64,000 bases of DNA, taken from contig MPNJ01000014.1 in NCBI GenBank assembly GCA_002238965.1, positions 1 to 64,000 on the forward strand, in the 5' to 3' direction. Positions 53,701 to 61,085 of this stretch are shown piece after piece. Source of the stretch: Nitrospinae bacterium bin107 (lineage in GTDB: Bacteria > UBA8248). The position numbers and the translations under genes were made by a program. The notes under the pieces are model-generated. The model ran no database searches and was not told the DNA's origin. It saw only the letters and a program-made list of their open reading frames with translations. The number at the start of each line of letters is the position of its first letter. Position 1 is the stretch's first letter.

Positions 53701-54285
53701 ATGCAATACAAATTATTCGCTTCAATTTGGCCGCCGAAGCGTTTTTTCCATTCAATTCTCGTTTTGTTCGCCATTTTCACCCTGGCGTCGGGTGCGGGGT
53801 GCGCTCGGGGGAAAAAAGCCGCCGAAGCCCCGCGCAGCGGCAAGGGCGAAATCGTCGTGACGAGCAAGCCCGAAGGCGCCTTTGTCATCTTTAACGGAAA
53901 TCCGCGGGGTGAGACCTATAAACTCAGGCCCGTCGAGATCAAGGGCGTGGACTACGGGCGTCATTCGGTTCGGGTGGAGTTCCCGGGCTACGTCGGCCAG
54001 GTTGTCGAAGTCGACGTACGTACGAAGAAGACGCCCATCGAGATTAGACTGGCGAAAGACGGCGCCGGCCGCCTCGTCGTCCGCTCGGACCCGCCGGGCG
54101 CGGAGGTCTTCATCGGGAGCCGGTATTACGGCAAAGCCTCCCCGGCGATCGAGGTGACGGACCTCGCCCCGGGCGAGTATTCGATGTGGCTGCGCCTGCC
54201 GGGGCACGGGATGGAGCGCCGCAACGTCATCGTCGAGCGCAGGCGCGAGCGCCGCTACATGGTCGTTCTGGAGAAAGCGCCCTGA
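53701..54285 (+). CDS. PEGA-domain protein, probably lipidated or anchored
   Basis: Surface or periplasmic protein of 194 residues. A hydrophobic stretch (FFHSILVLFAIFTLASGAGC) ends in a possible but imperfect lipobox, so it is anchored by lipid or by a membrane helix. Two PEGA-type beta domains follow: VTSKPEGAFVIFNGNPRGETYK around residue 65 and VRSDPPGAEVFIGSRYYGKAS around residue 130, each with the P-x-G-A pattern. AGGAGGG lies six bases before the ATG. PEGA domains are associated with surface-layer or cell-envelope binding. No neighbour suggests a partner. Confidence 0.78.
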   Translation: MQYKLFASIWPPKRFFHSILVLFAIFTLASGAGCARGKKAAEAPRSGKGEIVVTSKPEGAFVIFNGNPRGETYKLRPVEIKGVDYGRHSVRVEFPGYVGQVVEVDVRTKKTPIEIRLAKDGAGRLVVRSDPPGAEVFIGSRYYGKASPAIEVTDLAPGEYSMWLRLPGHGMERRNVIVERRRERRYMVVLEKAP

Positions 54286-54712
54286 TTTCGTCCAATCGCT
54301 GATAGGCCGGCCTCACGAAAGTCCATTCACCCGACTGGTCTGCGAACCCGGTTTGCGCCTGTTATTCGCGCTTCGGGGGTTGTTGAAAAAGTTGGAGAGG
54401 GAAAATTTGTTCGTTTGTAGGTCGGACATATATGTCCGACATATTATGCGACCCTCCCCGTTAGGGGCACGCGGGCCGCATAATATGTAGCGCTCCCAAG
54501 AAGGGAGCGCTACCTACAAAAACCGTCCCTTCCCGGTCGAGTCGAATCCTCGTTCATAAGGGCTTTTTCAACAGCCCCGCCTCGGAGCCGATTCGCGGGC
54601 TTGATTCATGATGGCGTTGGCATTATCTTGTTGAACTTGTTCCGGATGAGATTTTTGGACTTCTTCCCATGTGCGCGCCCCGCAGGTGTGGGAGGCGCCG
54701 AGGAGACGAGAG
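54286..54712. repeat. Intergenic MITE-like copy F
   Basis: The cleanest copy: GGGGTTGTTGAAAAAG at 54376-54391 and AGGGCTTTTTCAACAGCCCC at 54559-54578, 203 bases end to end. Inside are three nested palindromes: GTCGGACATATATGTCCGAC at 54422-54441, the repeated CATATTATG / GCATAATATG pair around 54440 and 54478, and GCTCCCAAGAAGGGAGCGC near 54492. No gene seen. Confidence 0.7.
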
Positions 54713-55819
54713 ATGTCCACCGAATATATCTGGGCGCTTTGCTCCCACCGGGCGGGAGACGGGACGCAGGTGAACCAGAAGACGCCCGATCGCCCCGCCA
54801 CCCTGGATTATCTCGCCGAGGTGACGTCGTCCGCCGAGGAGGCGGGTTTCGCCAACATCCTCGTGCCATGCGGCACGCACTGCATCGACGCCTGGACGGC
54901 CGCGGGCGCGATTTCGAGCCGGACGAAGAAGATCAGGTTCCTCGTGGCCTTCCGGCCCGGGATCACCGGCCCGGTCTACGCGGCGCAGCAGGCGAACAGC
55001 CTCGATTACCTGACCGGCGGGCGATGCACTCTGAACGTGGTGACGGGCAGCACGCCCGTGGATCAGAAAAGATACGGGGATTTCATGCCGCATGACGATC
55101 GCTACGCGCGCACGGGCGAGTTCTTGGACGTGGTGCGCAAGCTCTGGAACGCGGACGGCCCGCTGGACTACAAGGGAAAATTCTTCGAAATCGAGAACGC
55201 GGGCATCTTCCCCGAGCGGGTGACGAAGCCGAATCCACCGATTTTCCTGGCGGGCAGTTCCGACCCCGGCAAGCGCGTGGCGTGGGAGCATGGCGACGTG
55301 CATGTGATGTACGCGGCCGAGCCCGAAGTCGTCGGGAAAGACATCGAGGAGGGAAAGCGCGAGTCGCAGGCCTATGAGCGCGAGCGTCCGCTCAGTTACG
55401 GCATACGCCATCTGGTCTGCGTGCGCGAGACGAGGGAAGAGGCGGTGCGCGCCGCCGAGGCGCTCATCGACAAGAGCGACATCTCGAACACGGGCACCTG
55501 GAGCGACATGAAGAACAACACCGAATCCACCGGCCAGATGCGCATCAACGAGATGGGTTCGCGCGGAAACCTCTGGCTCACCGATACCATCTGGATGGGC
55601 GTGAACAAGGTGCGCGGCGGCGCGGGGACGATGTTCGTCGGCACGCCGGACATGGTGGCGAGCGTCATCCGCGAGTATTACGACGCGGGCGTGAGGCACT
55701 TCATCATGAACGGGTGGCCCCACAAGGAAGAAGCGGAAATCTTCGGCAGGGAGGTCCTGCCGCTTCTCAAGGACACCAATCCCGTCGTACTGCCCGAGCC
55801 CGCCGGCGTCGCTGCGTAA
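54713..55819 (+). CDS. LLM-class flavin-dependent monooxygenase (SsuD-like)
   Basis: Luciferase-like monooxygenase of 368 residues, similar to alkanesulfonate monooxygenase SsuD. The N-terminal region SAEEAGFANILVPCGTHCIDAW, FLVAFRPGITGPVYAAQQANSLD, GRCTLNVVTGSTPVDQKRYGDF and the late GTPDMVASVIREYYDAGVRHFIM fit the family. It uses reduced FMN supplied by a partner. The next gene is an NADPH-dependent FMN reductase 15 bases away, a good candidate partner. GAGGAGACGAGAG precedes the ATG. Desulfonation is the best-known reaction, but other C-S or C-N oxidations are possible; no sulfonate transporter is adjacent. Confidence 0.88.
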   Translation: MSTEYIWALCSHRAGDGTQVNQKTPDRPATLDYLAEVTSSAEEAGFANILVPCGTHCIDAWTAAGAISSRTKKIRFLVAFRPGITGPVYAAQQANSLDYLTGGRCTLNVVTGSTPVDQKRYGDFMPHDDRYARTGEFLDVVRKLWNADGPLDYKGKFFEIENAGIFPERVTKPNPPIFLAGSSDPGKRVAWEHGDVHVMYAAEPEVVGKDIEEGKRESQAYERERPLSYGIRHLVCVRETREEAVRAAEALIDKSDISNTGTWSDMKNNTESTGQMRINEMGSRGNLWLTDTIWMGVNKVRGGAGTMFVGTPDMVASVIREYYDAGVRHFIMNGWPHKEEAEIFGREVLPLLKDTNPVVLPEPAGVAA

Positions 55820-55834
55820 TCGAAAAACCCTGAA

Positions 55835-56368
55835 ATGACCCCCTATATTCTCGTCTTCGGCGGCAGCCGCCGGCCGCAAAACAATACCGATAAAGCCCTT
55901 GCGCTCGCGCTCGATGAGTTGGGAATGGGCGATTTCGAGATCAACCGCATCCACCTGGGCGAATTCGATCTCCCCCTGCCCGGGCAGCCGAGCGACTCGA
56001 AAGACCCCGATATGCTCAAGCAACTCGTCACGGAGGCGGCGGGCATCCTCATCGCGACGCCCGAGTATCACGGCAGCATCAGCAGCACGCTCAAGCTGGC
56101 GATCGACAACCTGGGCTATCCCTCCACCTTCGAGGGGAAGACCATCGCCATATTCGGCGTGGCGATGGGGCCGAGTGCGGACAACGCCCTCGCGCACCTG
56201 AGGCAGATTCTCACCCACATCGGCGGAGAGGTTCTGCCTGGCCAGGCTTCTATCGGGAGCGTCCACAACGTCTTCGACGAAGATGGGCGTTGCGTCGACG
56301 AGGCGGCGGAGGCAGAGGTTCGCGGCGTCGCCGCGCAGTTGCTCGAACATCTCAAAAATTCATCCTGA
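55835..56368 (+). CDS. NADPH-dependent FMN reductase
   Basis: Flavodoxin-fold FMN reductase of 177 residues. The phosphate-binding loop FGGSRRPQNNTDKAL and the characteristic ATPEYHGSISSTLKLAIDNL are clear. It sits 15 bases after the LLM monooxygenase and 7 bases before an alpha/beta hydrolase, so it very probably supplies reduced flavin to the monooxygenase. It belongs to the SsuE/chromate-reductase-like branch. Confidence 0.9.
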   Translation: MTPYILVFGGSRRPQNNTDKALALALDELGMGDFEINRIHLGEFDLPLPGQPSDSKDPDMLKQLVTEAAGILIATPEYHGSISSTLKLAIDNLGYPSTFEGKTIAIFGVAMGPSADNALAHLRQILTHIGGEVLPGQASIGSVHNVFDEDGRCVDEAAEAEVRGVAAQLLEHLKNSS

Positions 56369-56375
56369 AACGAAA

Positions 56376-57137
56376 ATGTCCGACTCCGCCTCAAAGTTTC
56401 TGCACAGGGAGAACGGGACTTCGCTCGCCTGGTTCCGTCTGGAGGGCGAATCGCCCGGTCTGATGTTCCTGGGCGGGTTCCGTTCGGACATGAGCGGGAC
56501 GAAGGCGAGCGCGCTCGAAGCCCATTGCCGGAAAGTGGGCCGCGCCTACGTCCGCTTCGATTACGGCGGACACGGGGAATCCTCGGGTAATTTCGAGGAC
56601 GGAACCATCGGCGAATGGGCGGGGGACGCCCTCACGGTGCTGGACGAAGTCGCGCAGGGTCCCCAGGTGCTCGTGGGCTCCAGCATGGGCGGTTGGATGA
56701 TGCTGCTCGCCGCACTGGCGCGGCCCGAACGTGTGAAGGGCCTGGTGGGCATAGCGTCGGGCCCTGATTTCACGGCGGGCTTCAAGAAGCACAGGCTCAC
56801 CGAGCAGATGCGGAGAGAACTCGACGAGCGCGGTTACGTCATGCACGCACCCAACATCTGGGAGGAGCCGTACCGCGTCACCAAAAAGCTGCTCGATGAG
56901 GGGGACAACCACCTGCTCCTGCGCGGCGAGATCGATGTGACATGCCCGGTGCGCCTCATCCACGGAATGGCCGATGAGACCGTCTCCTGGGAGGTTTCCC
57001 TGAAATTGGCGAGGGCCTTGAAAGGCGACGACGTTCGCCTGACCCTCGTCAAGGACGGCGGCCACCGGCTCTCGCGGGATGCGGACATCGAACTCATCAT
57101 CAAAACCGCCGAGGAACTCGCGGGTGAGGTGGGATGA
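56376..57137 (+). CDS. Alpha/beta hydrolase, ABHD10-like
   Basis: Serine hydrolase of 253 residues with FLGGFRSDMSGTKA, RFDYGGHGESSGNF, the nucleophile elbow VLVGSSMGGWMMLLAA, the acid in LIHGMADETVSWE and the histidine in DGGHRLSRDADIE. This combination, particularly GGFRSDMSGTKA, matches the ABHD10-type thioesterase group. The ATG at 56376 lies 7 bases after the reductase stop, so it is the third gene of a flavin-monooxygenase operon. A role on a product ester or thioester is plausible. Confidence 0.87.
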   Translation: MSDSASKFLHRENGTSLAWFRLEGESPGLMFLGGFRSDMSGTKASALEAHCRKVGRAYVRFDYGGHGESSGNFEDGTIGEWAGDALTVLDEVAQGPQVLVGSSMGGWMMLLAALARPERVKGLVGIASGPDFTAGFKKHRLTEQMRRELDERGYVMHAPNIWEEPYRVTKKLLDEGDNHLLLRGEIDVTCPVRLIHGMADETVSWEVSLKLARALKGDDVRLTLVKDGGHRLSRDADIELIIKTAEELAGEVG

Positions 57138-57195
57138 GAAGGAGACAACAGTCGCTTTGCTGAGCAGCAGGTAGGATGGGGCGTGTACAGCCTTA

Positions 57196-57262
57196 TTGTA
57201 AACAAAAGTATAATTTGTTATCATGTTGCAATGACTTGGTGTGATGTCCTTCAGGAGGGAGA
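57196..57262 (+). promoter_or_regulatory. Promoter/operator of the PIN toxin-antitoxin pair
   Basis: TATAAT at 57209-57214 is a perfect -10 box. It lies inside the imperfect palindrome AACAAA (57201-57206) / TTTGTT (57214-57219), a possible autoregulatory operator. The -35 region is poor, as expected for a repressor-controlled promoter. CAGGAGGGAG follows before the ATG at 57263. Confidence 0.55.
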
Positions 57263-57778
57263 ATGATCGTAGCCGATGCCTCCCCTTTGATCGTATTTGC
57301 CAAGGTTGGTCGGCTGAGGCTCTTGAAAGAACTCTACGATGAGGTGTTGATAGGGCCTGTAGTGAAGGAGGAAACAATCGATGCCGGCAAGGTTGTTCGC
57401 GCCTTGGGTGTGGAGCAGCTCGAAGCCGCAATGGAAGATGGTTGGCTGCAGACGGTTCGTTTGACTTCTGAAGAGCAGAACCTGTTGCAGCAACTAGGTG
57501 CTCGTTCCCGGCTTGATCAAGGGGAGACTGAATCCATCGCGCTTGCGAGTGTGCGAAGCCTGCATCTGCTCGTTGATGACAAAGAGGCACGCAGCGTGGC
57601 CGCCGCTGCGGGAATTGAACACTTGGGCACCATCGGCGCATTGTTGGAAGCGTACATGCGTGGACATCTCGACCTGGAGAAACTGGAAGTCACGGTTCAG
57701 GATATCACTCAATTTTTGTGGCTTTCCCCGTCCGTGGTGGCGGAAGTTCTGAGAATTGCACGAGAGGGGAAGAAATGA
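57263..57778 (+). CDS. DUF3368 PIN-domain toxin
   Basis: PIN-type RNase toxin candidate of 171 residues in the DUF3368 group. The acidic residues are in MIVADASPLIVFAK (Asp5), DQGETESIALA (Glu) and LLVDDKEARSVA (Asp), with a C-terminal hydrophobic region. From family knowledge such proteins cleave RNA and are neutralised by UPF0175-type antitoxins. Here the toxin comes first and its end overlaps the antitoxin gene by four bases (ATGA). It opens an accessory patch that ends at tRNA-Asn. Confidence 0.85.
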   Translation: MIVADASPLIVFAKVGRLRLLKELYDEVLIGPVVKEETIDAGKVVRALGVEQLEAAMEDGWLQTVRLTSEEQNLLQQLGARSRLDQGETESIALASVRSLHLLVDDKEARSVAAAAGIEHLGTIGALLEAYMRGHLDLEKLEVTVQDITQFLWLSPSVVAEVLRIAREGKK

Positions 57779-58092
57779 AAAAAGAACGAATGGTGGGTGC
57801 GAGGCTTCCCCTGGAATTGATCCGCGAACTGGAACTCATCGAGAACGTGGAGCAGTCCGACCGGTCGACCACCCTGCGAAAGCTGCTGTCGAGCGCAGTC
57901 CGTCAGTGGAAGCTGGAGCACTACGCGCGCCTGTACGGGGACGGGAAGGTGACCCTCGCGCGGGCCGCCCGCGATGCGGGGGTTTCCCTGTGGGAAATGA
58001 TGGACTATGCGCGCACCCGCAAAACGCCGGTGCAATACGACCTCGAAGATCTCGAGCGAGACCTGCAAACCATCTATCAAAAGGATGTGTAG
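57775..58092 (+). CDS. UPF0175-like antitoxin
   Basis: Antitoxin candidate of 105 residues. Residues 5-45 form a ribbon-helix-helix-like strand-helix-helix (MVGARLPLELIRELELIENV, then TTLRKLLSSAVRQW), followed by the UPF0175 helix-turn-helix pattern VTLARAARDAGVSLWEMMDYA. It overlaps the toxin gene by ATGA. It is basic in its DNA-binding half and acidic in its C-terminal toxin-binding half, as in known antitoxins. Confidence 0.83.
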   Translation: MKKERMVGARLPLELIRELELIENVEQSDRSTTLRKLLSSAVRQWKLEHYARLYGDGKVTLARAARDAGVSLWEMMDYARTRKTPVQYDLEDLERDLQTIYQKDV

Positions 58093-58184
58093 CCCGTATT
58101 CGGTTTGAACAAGTGATGCTCGCTCGGTCTCCGCTGATTCCCCTTTTGTGTGATCGCCCTGGCCCATCTGCACACGCGCGCCGC

Positions 58185-58214
58185 TTGACACAAAGTCTTT
58201 GGAATCGCTAGTCT
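58185..58214 (+). promoter_or_regulatory. Candidate sigma70 promoter
   Basis: TTGACA at 58185-58190 (perfect -35) is followed after 18 bases by TAGTCT at 58209-58214 (weak -10). It lies about 95 bases before the acidic eL13-like gene. Confidence 0.45.
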
Positions 58215-58307
58215 GAAAATGTTGGCTTGCTCCCATCTTTTACCGCCCCTGCAATATCTGGACGTTAATTTTTCCACATAAAGGGTTTTGACCTCAAAGA
58301 GGGCGGC

Positions 58308-59435
58308 ATGATCATGAGAAAAAATTTTTTGAGCCGTATGACGCGTCGCAAGGGTTCCACCTCTGCCGAGCCGGAAGAAGAAACTTACGAAATTCCGCCT
58401 CCTTCGGCCATCGAGCCGGGAGTTCCCTATACGGCGGGAGATACGGAGGACAGCGGCTATGACTCTCATCAAGAATTGGAACTGCTGGCTGCCGATGAGC
58501 CGCCGCGCACGGATTCTGTGAACGGGGCGGAGGCGGGTGAAAGTGCCGATGCGCCCACTCTGGAATCATTGACGGCGCCGGTCACGGATGAATTGCCGGA
58601 TGCGCCGGAGCCGTCTCGTGAAGCCGCTCCGTTCGAGGAATATGGCCTCGAACTCGATTCGCTGACCGAAACGGAATCAGAAGCGTCGCCGGGTGAGGCG
58701 GAGACGTCTGAGCAAGATGATGGAGCACTCTCAGTCGCAGCGGAAAGTGTAGCGGAAGCGTCTGCGCCCGAGCCGGGAATCTCTCAAGCGATCGATCCGG
58801 AAGCTGCGGACGATCCTGTTCAGGAGGTTGAAGAACTCCAGCTCAAAAGCGTTGTTGAAACTTCCCCGCCCGAGACGGAAACTCCTCAAGAGAGTGATCC
58901 GGAAGCCATGGACGATATCGTTCAGGGGGCCGAGGAACCCCCGGAGGCGCCGGTCAAGGATGTCTCGCCGCATGAGCCGTTGCCGCAGAGTGATGCAGCG
59001 CAGTATGAGGAAGATGGACTCGATCTCGAGACGCTGACCGAGACGGAATCGGAAGCCTCGCCGGAAGAGTCGCCGGATAAGGAAGAACTACCACTCGAAA
59101 ACGAAGAAGCCGTCTCGGAGGTAGCCGAAAGCGCCGTCGAAGTGGTTGTAGTTGAACCGGAAATCCCCGAGGAGCGCGCGCCCGAGGCCGTCCCGGTGGC
59201 CGCCGAAGCGCCTCTGGTGCAGCCGGAAGAGCCCTCGGATCACGGATTTATCCCTCTCGTAAGAGATGCCCGTGGGAGCTGGCGGCCCGGCAAGGGGTTC
59301 AGCCGGAGCGAACTGAAGGAAGCGCGCCTGAGTATCGCCGATGCTGCGCGCCTGCAAATCCGCGTCGACAAGCGCCGCCGCAACGCGCACCCGAGAAACG
59401 TCGCGACGCTCGAGGAAGCGAAGAGCGGCGTTTGA
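58308..59435 (+). CDS. Acidic repeat protein with C-terminal eL13-like module
   Basis: Unusual 375-residue protein in three parts. Residues 1-20 are basic (MRKNFLSRMTRRKG). Residues 20-305 are a Glu/Pro/Ala/Ser-rich, low-complexity acidic region with an internal duplication of about 124 residues: EYGLELDSLTETESEASP near 111 and EDGLDLETLTETESEASP near 235. Residues 311-375 are basic and read RPGKGFSRSELKEA, then ADAARLQIRVDKRRRNAH, which follows the ending of ribosomal protein eL13 (family pattern GRGFTLEELKAAG...A...GI.VDKRRRNKS). eL13 is an archaeal/eukaryotic ribosomal protein. A GAGGGCGGC site and a promoter precede it. Its function here is unknown; RNA binding by the tail is inference. 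Confidence 0.75.
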   Translation: MIMRKNFLSRMTRRKGSTSAEPEEETYEIPPPSAIEPGVPYTAGDTEDSGYDSHQELELLAADEPPRTDSVNGAEAGESADAPTLESLTAPVTDELPDAPEPSREAAPFEEYGLELDSLTETESEASPGEAETSEQDDGALSVAAESVAEASAPEPGISQAIDPEAADDPVQEVEELQLKSVVETSPPETETPQESDPEAMDDIVQGAEEPPEAPVKDVSPHEPLPQSDAAQYEEDGLDLETLTETESEASPEESPDKEELPLENEEAVSEVAESAVEVVVVEPEIPEERAPEAVPVAAEAPLVQPEEPSDHGFIPLVRDARGSWRPGKGFSRSELKEARLSIADAARLQIRVDKRRRNAHPRNVATLEEAKSGV

Positions 59436-59467
59436 GGGGAATTGATCTGCGCTGAAAGGGAGCAACG

Positions 59468-59806
59468 ATGAGCGGAGCAGTATTTGAATTTAAAGATTAT
59501 CAGGGATACGTCGAATACGACGAGGAAAGCGAAATCTTGCACGGCAAGGTGCTCCACGTGCGGGATTTGATTACATACGAAGCTGAGACCGCCAAAGAGT
59601 TGAAGAAAGCGTTTCAGGATTCAGTGAATGATTATCTGGAAACGTGCGAAGCGGAAGGAATCGATCCGAACAAGCCCTAGAGCGGTTCATTCAACGTTCG
59701 ACCGGGAGCGGAACTTCATGAGCAAATCGCCCGCATTGCAGCCCTGCGTGGACGGAGCGCTATAAACTCGGTTCCGGGGATCTCGGCAAGCTGGCCAAGG
59801 AGCTAG
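59468..59806 (+). pseudogene. hicB: HicB-family antitoxin broken by a nonsense codon
   Basis: The intact part (59468-59680, 70 residues) has the HicB antitoxin pattern EFKDYQGYVEYDEESEIL, GKVLHVRDLITYEAETAKEL and VNDYLETCEAEGIDPNKP. A TAG at 59678-59680 follows. The same frame continues SGSFNVRPGAELHEQIAR then IAALRGRSAINSV, which is the family's C-terminal ribbon-helix-helix (normally KP-x-SG-x-F-x-VR-x-x-x-ELH). The frame then runs into unrelated sequence to a stop at 59806. So the DNA-binding domain has been cut off by a point change. No HicA toxin is adjacent. Translation of the truncated N-terminal piece is possible. Confidence 0.8.
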
Positions 59807-60030
59807 GGCGCTCGGTTCAATCCTGCAAAGATCGCCTTCACGAGATACAGGGATGCGTGGGTCTTCGGACGGATGAAGGATTATGGACAGAAGAAGACGA
59901 GTACATTCTACAGCATATCGGCAACCCTACGCCGCCGAATACATGGCCTTTCGTGGCTGAGGAACTTGGCCGCACGAAAGGCGCGGTTACGACTCGCGCC
60001 TGCATGCTTCGCAAAACCATTACGTTCTAG
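59718..60030 (+). pseudogene. Frameshifted tandem SANT/Myb-like protein remnant
   Basis: From 59722 the third frame is open to a TAG at 60028-60030. It contains two similar helical repeats: AWTERYKLGSGDLGKLAKEL then GRSVQSCKDRL, and GLWTEEDEYILQHIG then WPFVAEELGRTKGAVTTR. Each has the W...E/D...L...(K/V)A-x-ELGR-x-x-x-x-x-x-x-R layout of SANT/Myb DNA-binding repeats. That frame has no start codon. An ATG at 59718 with GGGAGCGG upstream lies in the neighbouring frame, and one extra base near 59740-59750 would join them. It overlaps the HicB remnant. Confidence 0.55.
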
Positions 60031-60083
60031 ATGCGCCCCCTGCCTAGATGCGAGAGCGGAGCGGGGGGCGAATTGCTATCGTT

Positions 60084-60749
60084 TTAAACACCCGAATTTA
60101 ATTCTTTGTCACTTTTGGGCGCATTTTGAACCAAAGCGTCTATCTCATATTGATCAGAGAAATACCTATCTAGAAATTCCAAACTTAACTCTGCAAACTG
60201 CTTTATGTTATCTATTTTATTTCCGTTACTATCATATAGAGAAAAATCTGGATGCGCTCCATAATTCCCGAAATTTTTTACCTTTTGGAGTAAAGATTTA
60301 AGTTTATCTGATATTCCTGTTGCCTCTATCTGCACATATAAGTTTTTCCCGGTCGCCCCCTTTTCAATCACTTCCTGTTGTATTGCACGACGAGCCATTA
60401 TCATGGAAGCATTATAATATCCGCTGTTATAACAGTTTATCGCTTCCAAAAAATCTTCTCTTACTTCATCGCTACCAATTGAAGATGTATTAATTCTCGG
60501 CTTCCAGCCACCTGCCAAAGGGTAGTAATGCATGGTCATATTTTCGCTGGAGTTCCGGATAGAAGAATCTTTGTACCCATGTTTAGAGTGCCATCTCGTT
60601 GCAATTAAACCCCGACAATGAGTGCATATAAATGCACAGTGGTGCCATTTATCACTCTCACAATGAGCATGACTACCTGAAACTTCTGAAAATTGACATT
60701 TAGTATCACAATATGGACACTCCAAAGATAATGTCTGCGAGAAGCGCAT
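60084..60749 (-). CDS. DUF4145-like protein with zinc-ribbon N terminus
   Basis: Protein of 221 residues. The N terminus has CPYCDTKCQF and, after a spacer, CTHCRGLIATRWH, two cysteine pairs that look like a zinc ribbon. The rest is helical with the DUF4145 pattern DFLEAINCYNSGYYNASMIMARRAIQQEV and a late NYGAHPD segment. DUF4145 domains are often linked to restriction and defence loci, by established knowledge. The gene is much richer in A+T than all neighbours and lies between degraded genes and tRNA-Asn, which points to horizontal acquisition. No partner gene accompanies it. Confidence 0.72.
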   Translation of the reverse strand: MRFSQTLSLECPYCDTKCQFSEVSGSHAHCESDKWHHCAFICTHCRGLIATRWHSKHGYKDSSIRNSSENMTMHYYPLAGGWKPRINTSSIGSDEVREDFLEAINCYNSGYYNASMIMARRAIQQEVIEKGATGKNLYVQIEATGISDKLKSLLQKVKNFGNYGAHPDFSLYDSNGNKIDNIKQFAELSLEFLDRYFSDQYEIDALVQNAPKSDKELNSGV

Positions 60750-60894
60750 ATTTATTCATCCTTGTGGTTTCTTGTTGAAAAGAGGACATCTTGTATTCGA
60801 TTATCGACGGAGCAATTATACGTGGTATAAAACGTGGTATTTATGAAGAATATTTATATTAACTCCTTTAATATCAATATATTATAATATTAAG

Positions 60895-60969
60895 TGGCTC
60901 CGGCGGTAGGATTCGAACCTACAACCCATCGGTTAACAGCCGATTGCTCTGCCGTTGAGCTACGCCGGA
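60895..60969 (-). tRNA. tRNA-Asn (anticodon GTT)
   Basis: On the minus strand the sequence folds as a complete cloverleaf. The acceptor stem is TCCGGCG with CGCCGGA, the D arm contains AGCTCAACGGCAGAGC, and the anticodon arm is ATCGG-CTGTTAA-CCGAT with anticodon GTT. The T arm contains GGTTCGAATCC. A discriminator G and an encoded CCA (60895-60897) follow. It is 75 bases with CCA. Confidence 0.98.
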
Positions 60970-60995
60970 GTGAGAGGCGTTCCGCCTGAGTCGGC

Positions 60996-61024
60996 ATTCT
61001 ACCGGAATCGGCGCCGGCTCCCAA
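60996..61024 (-). promoter_or_regulatory. Promoter of tRNA-Asn
   Basis: Reading the minus strand, TTGGGA at 61024-61019 is separated by 17 bases from TAGAAT at 61001-60996, about 27 bases before the mature tRNA. The spacer is GC-rich (GCCGGCGCCG). Confidence 0.55.
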
Positions 61025-61085
61025 GCGTAAGGGGTTTATAGGGAAGCGGGCGCAGGCTTGTCAAGGCTGCCGGGCGCGCCGGAAA

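Noticed and set aside
54623-56350. Open frame of 575 codons on the minus strand
   Set aside because: Antisense of the LLM monooxygenase and FMN reductase, both of which show clear family motifs.
59678-59680. TAG in hicB as a recoded sense codon
   Set aside because: TAG ends other well-supported genes here, such as the GNAT gene at 32538 and sdhB at 44413, so amber is a normal stop in this genome.
60895-60969. Duplicate of the tRNA-Asn 3' end marking an attachment site
   Set aside because: No second copy of the T-arm/acceptor sequence was seen at the other side of the accessory patch or elsewhere in the window.
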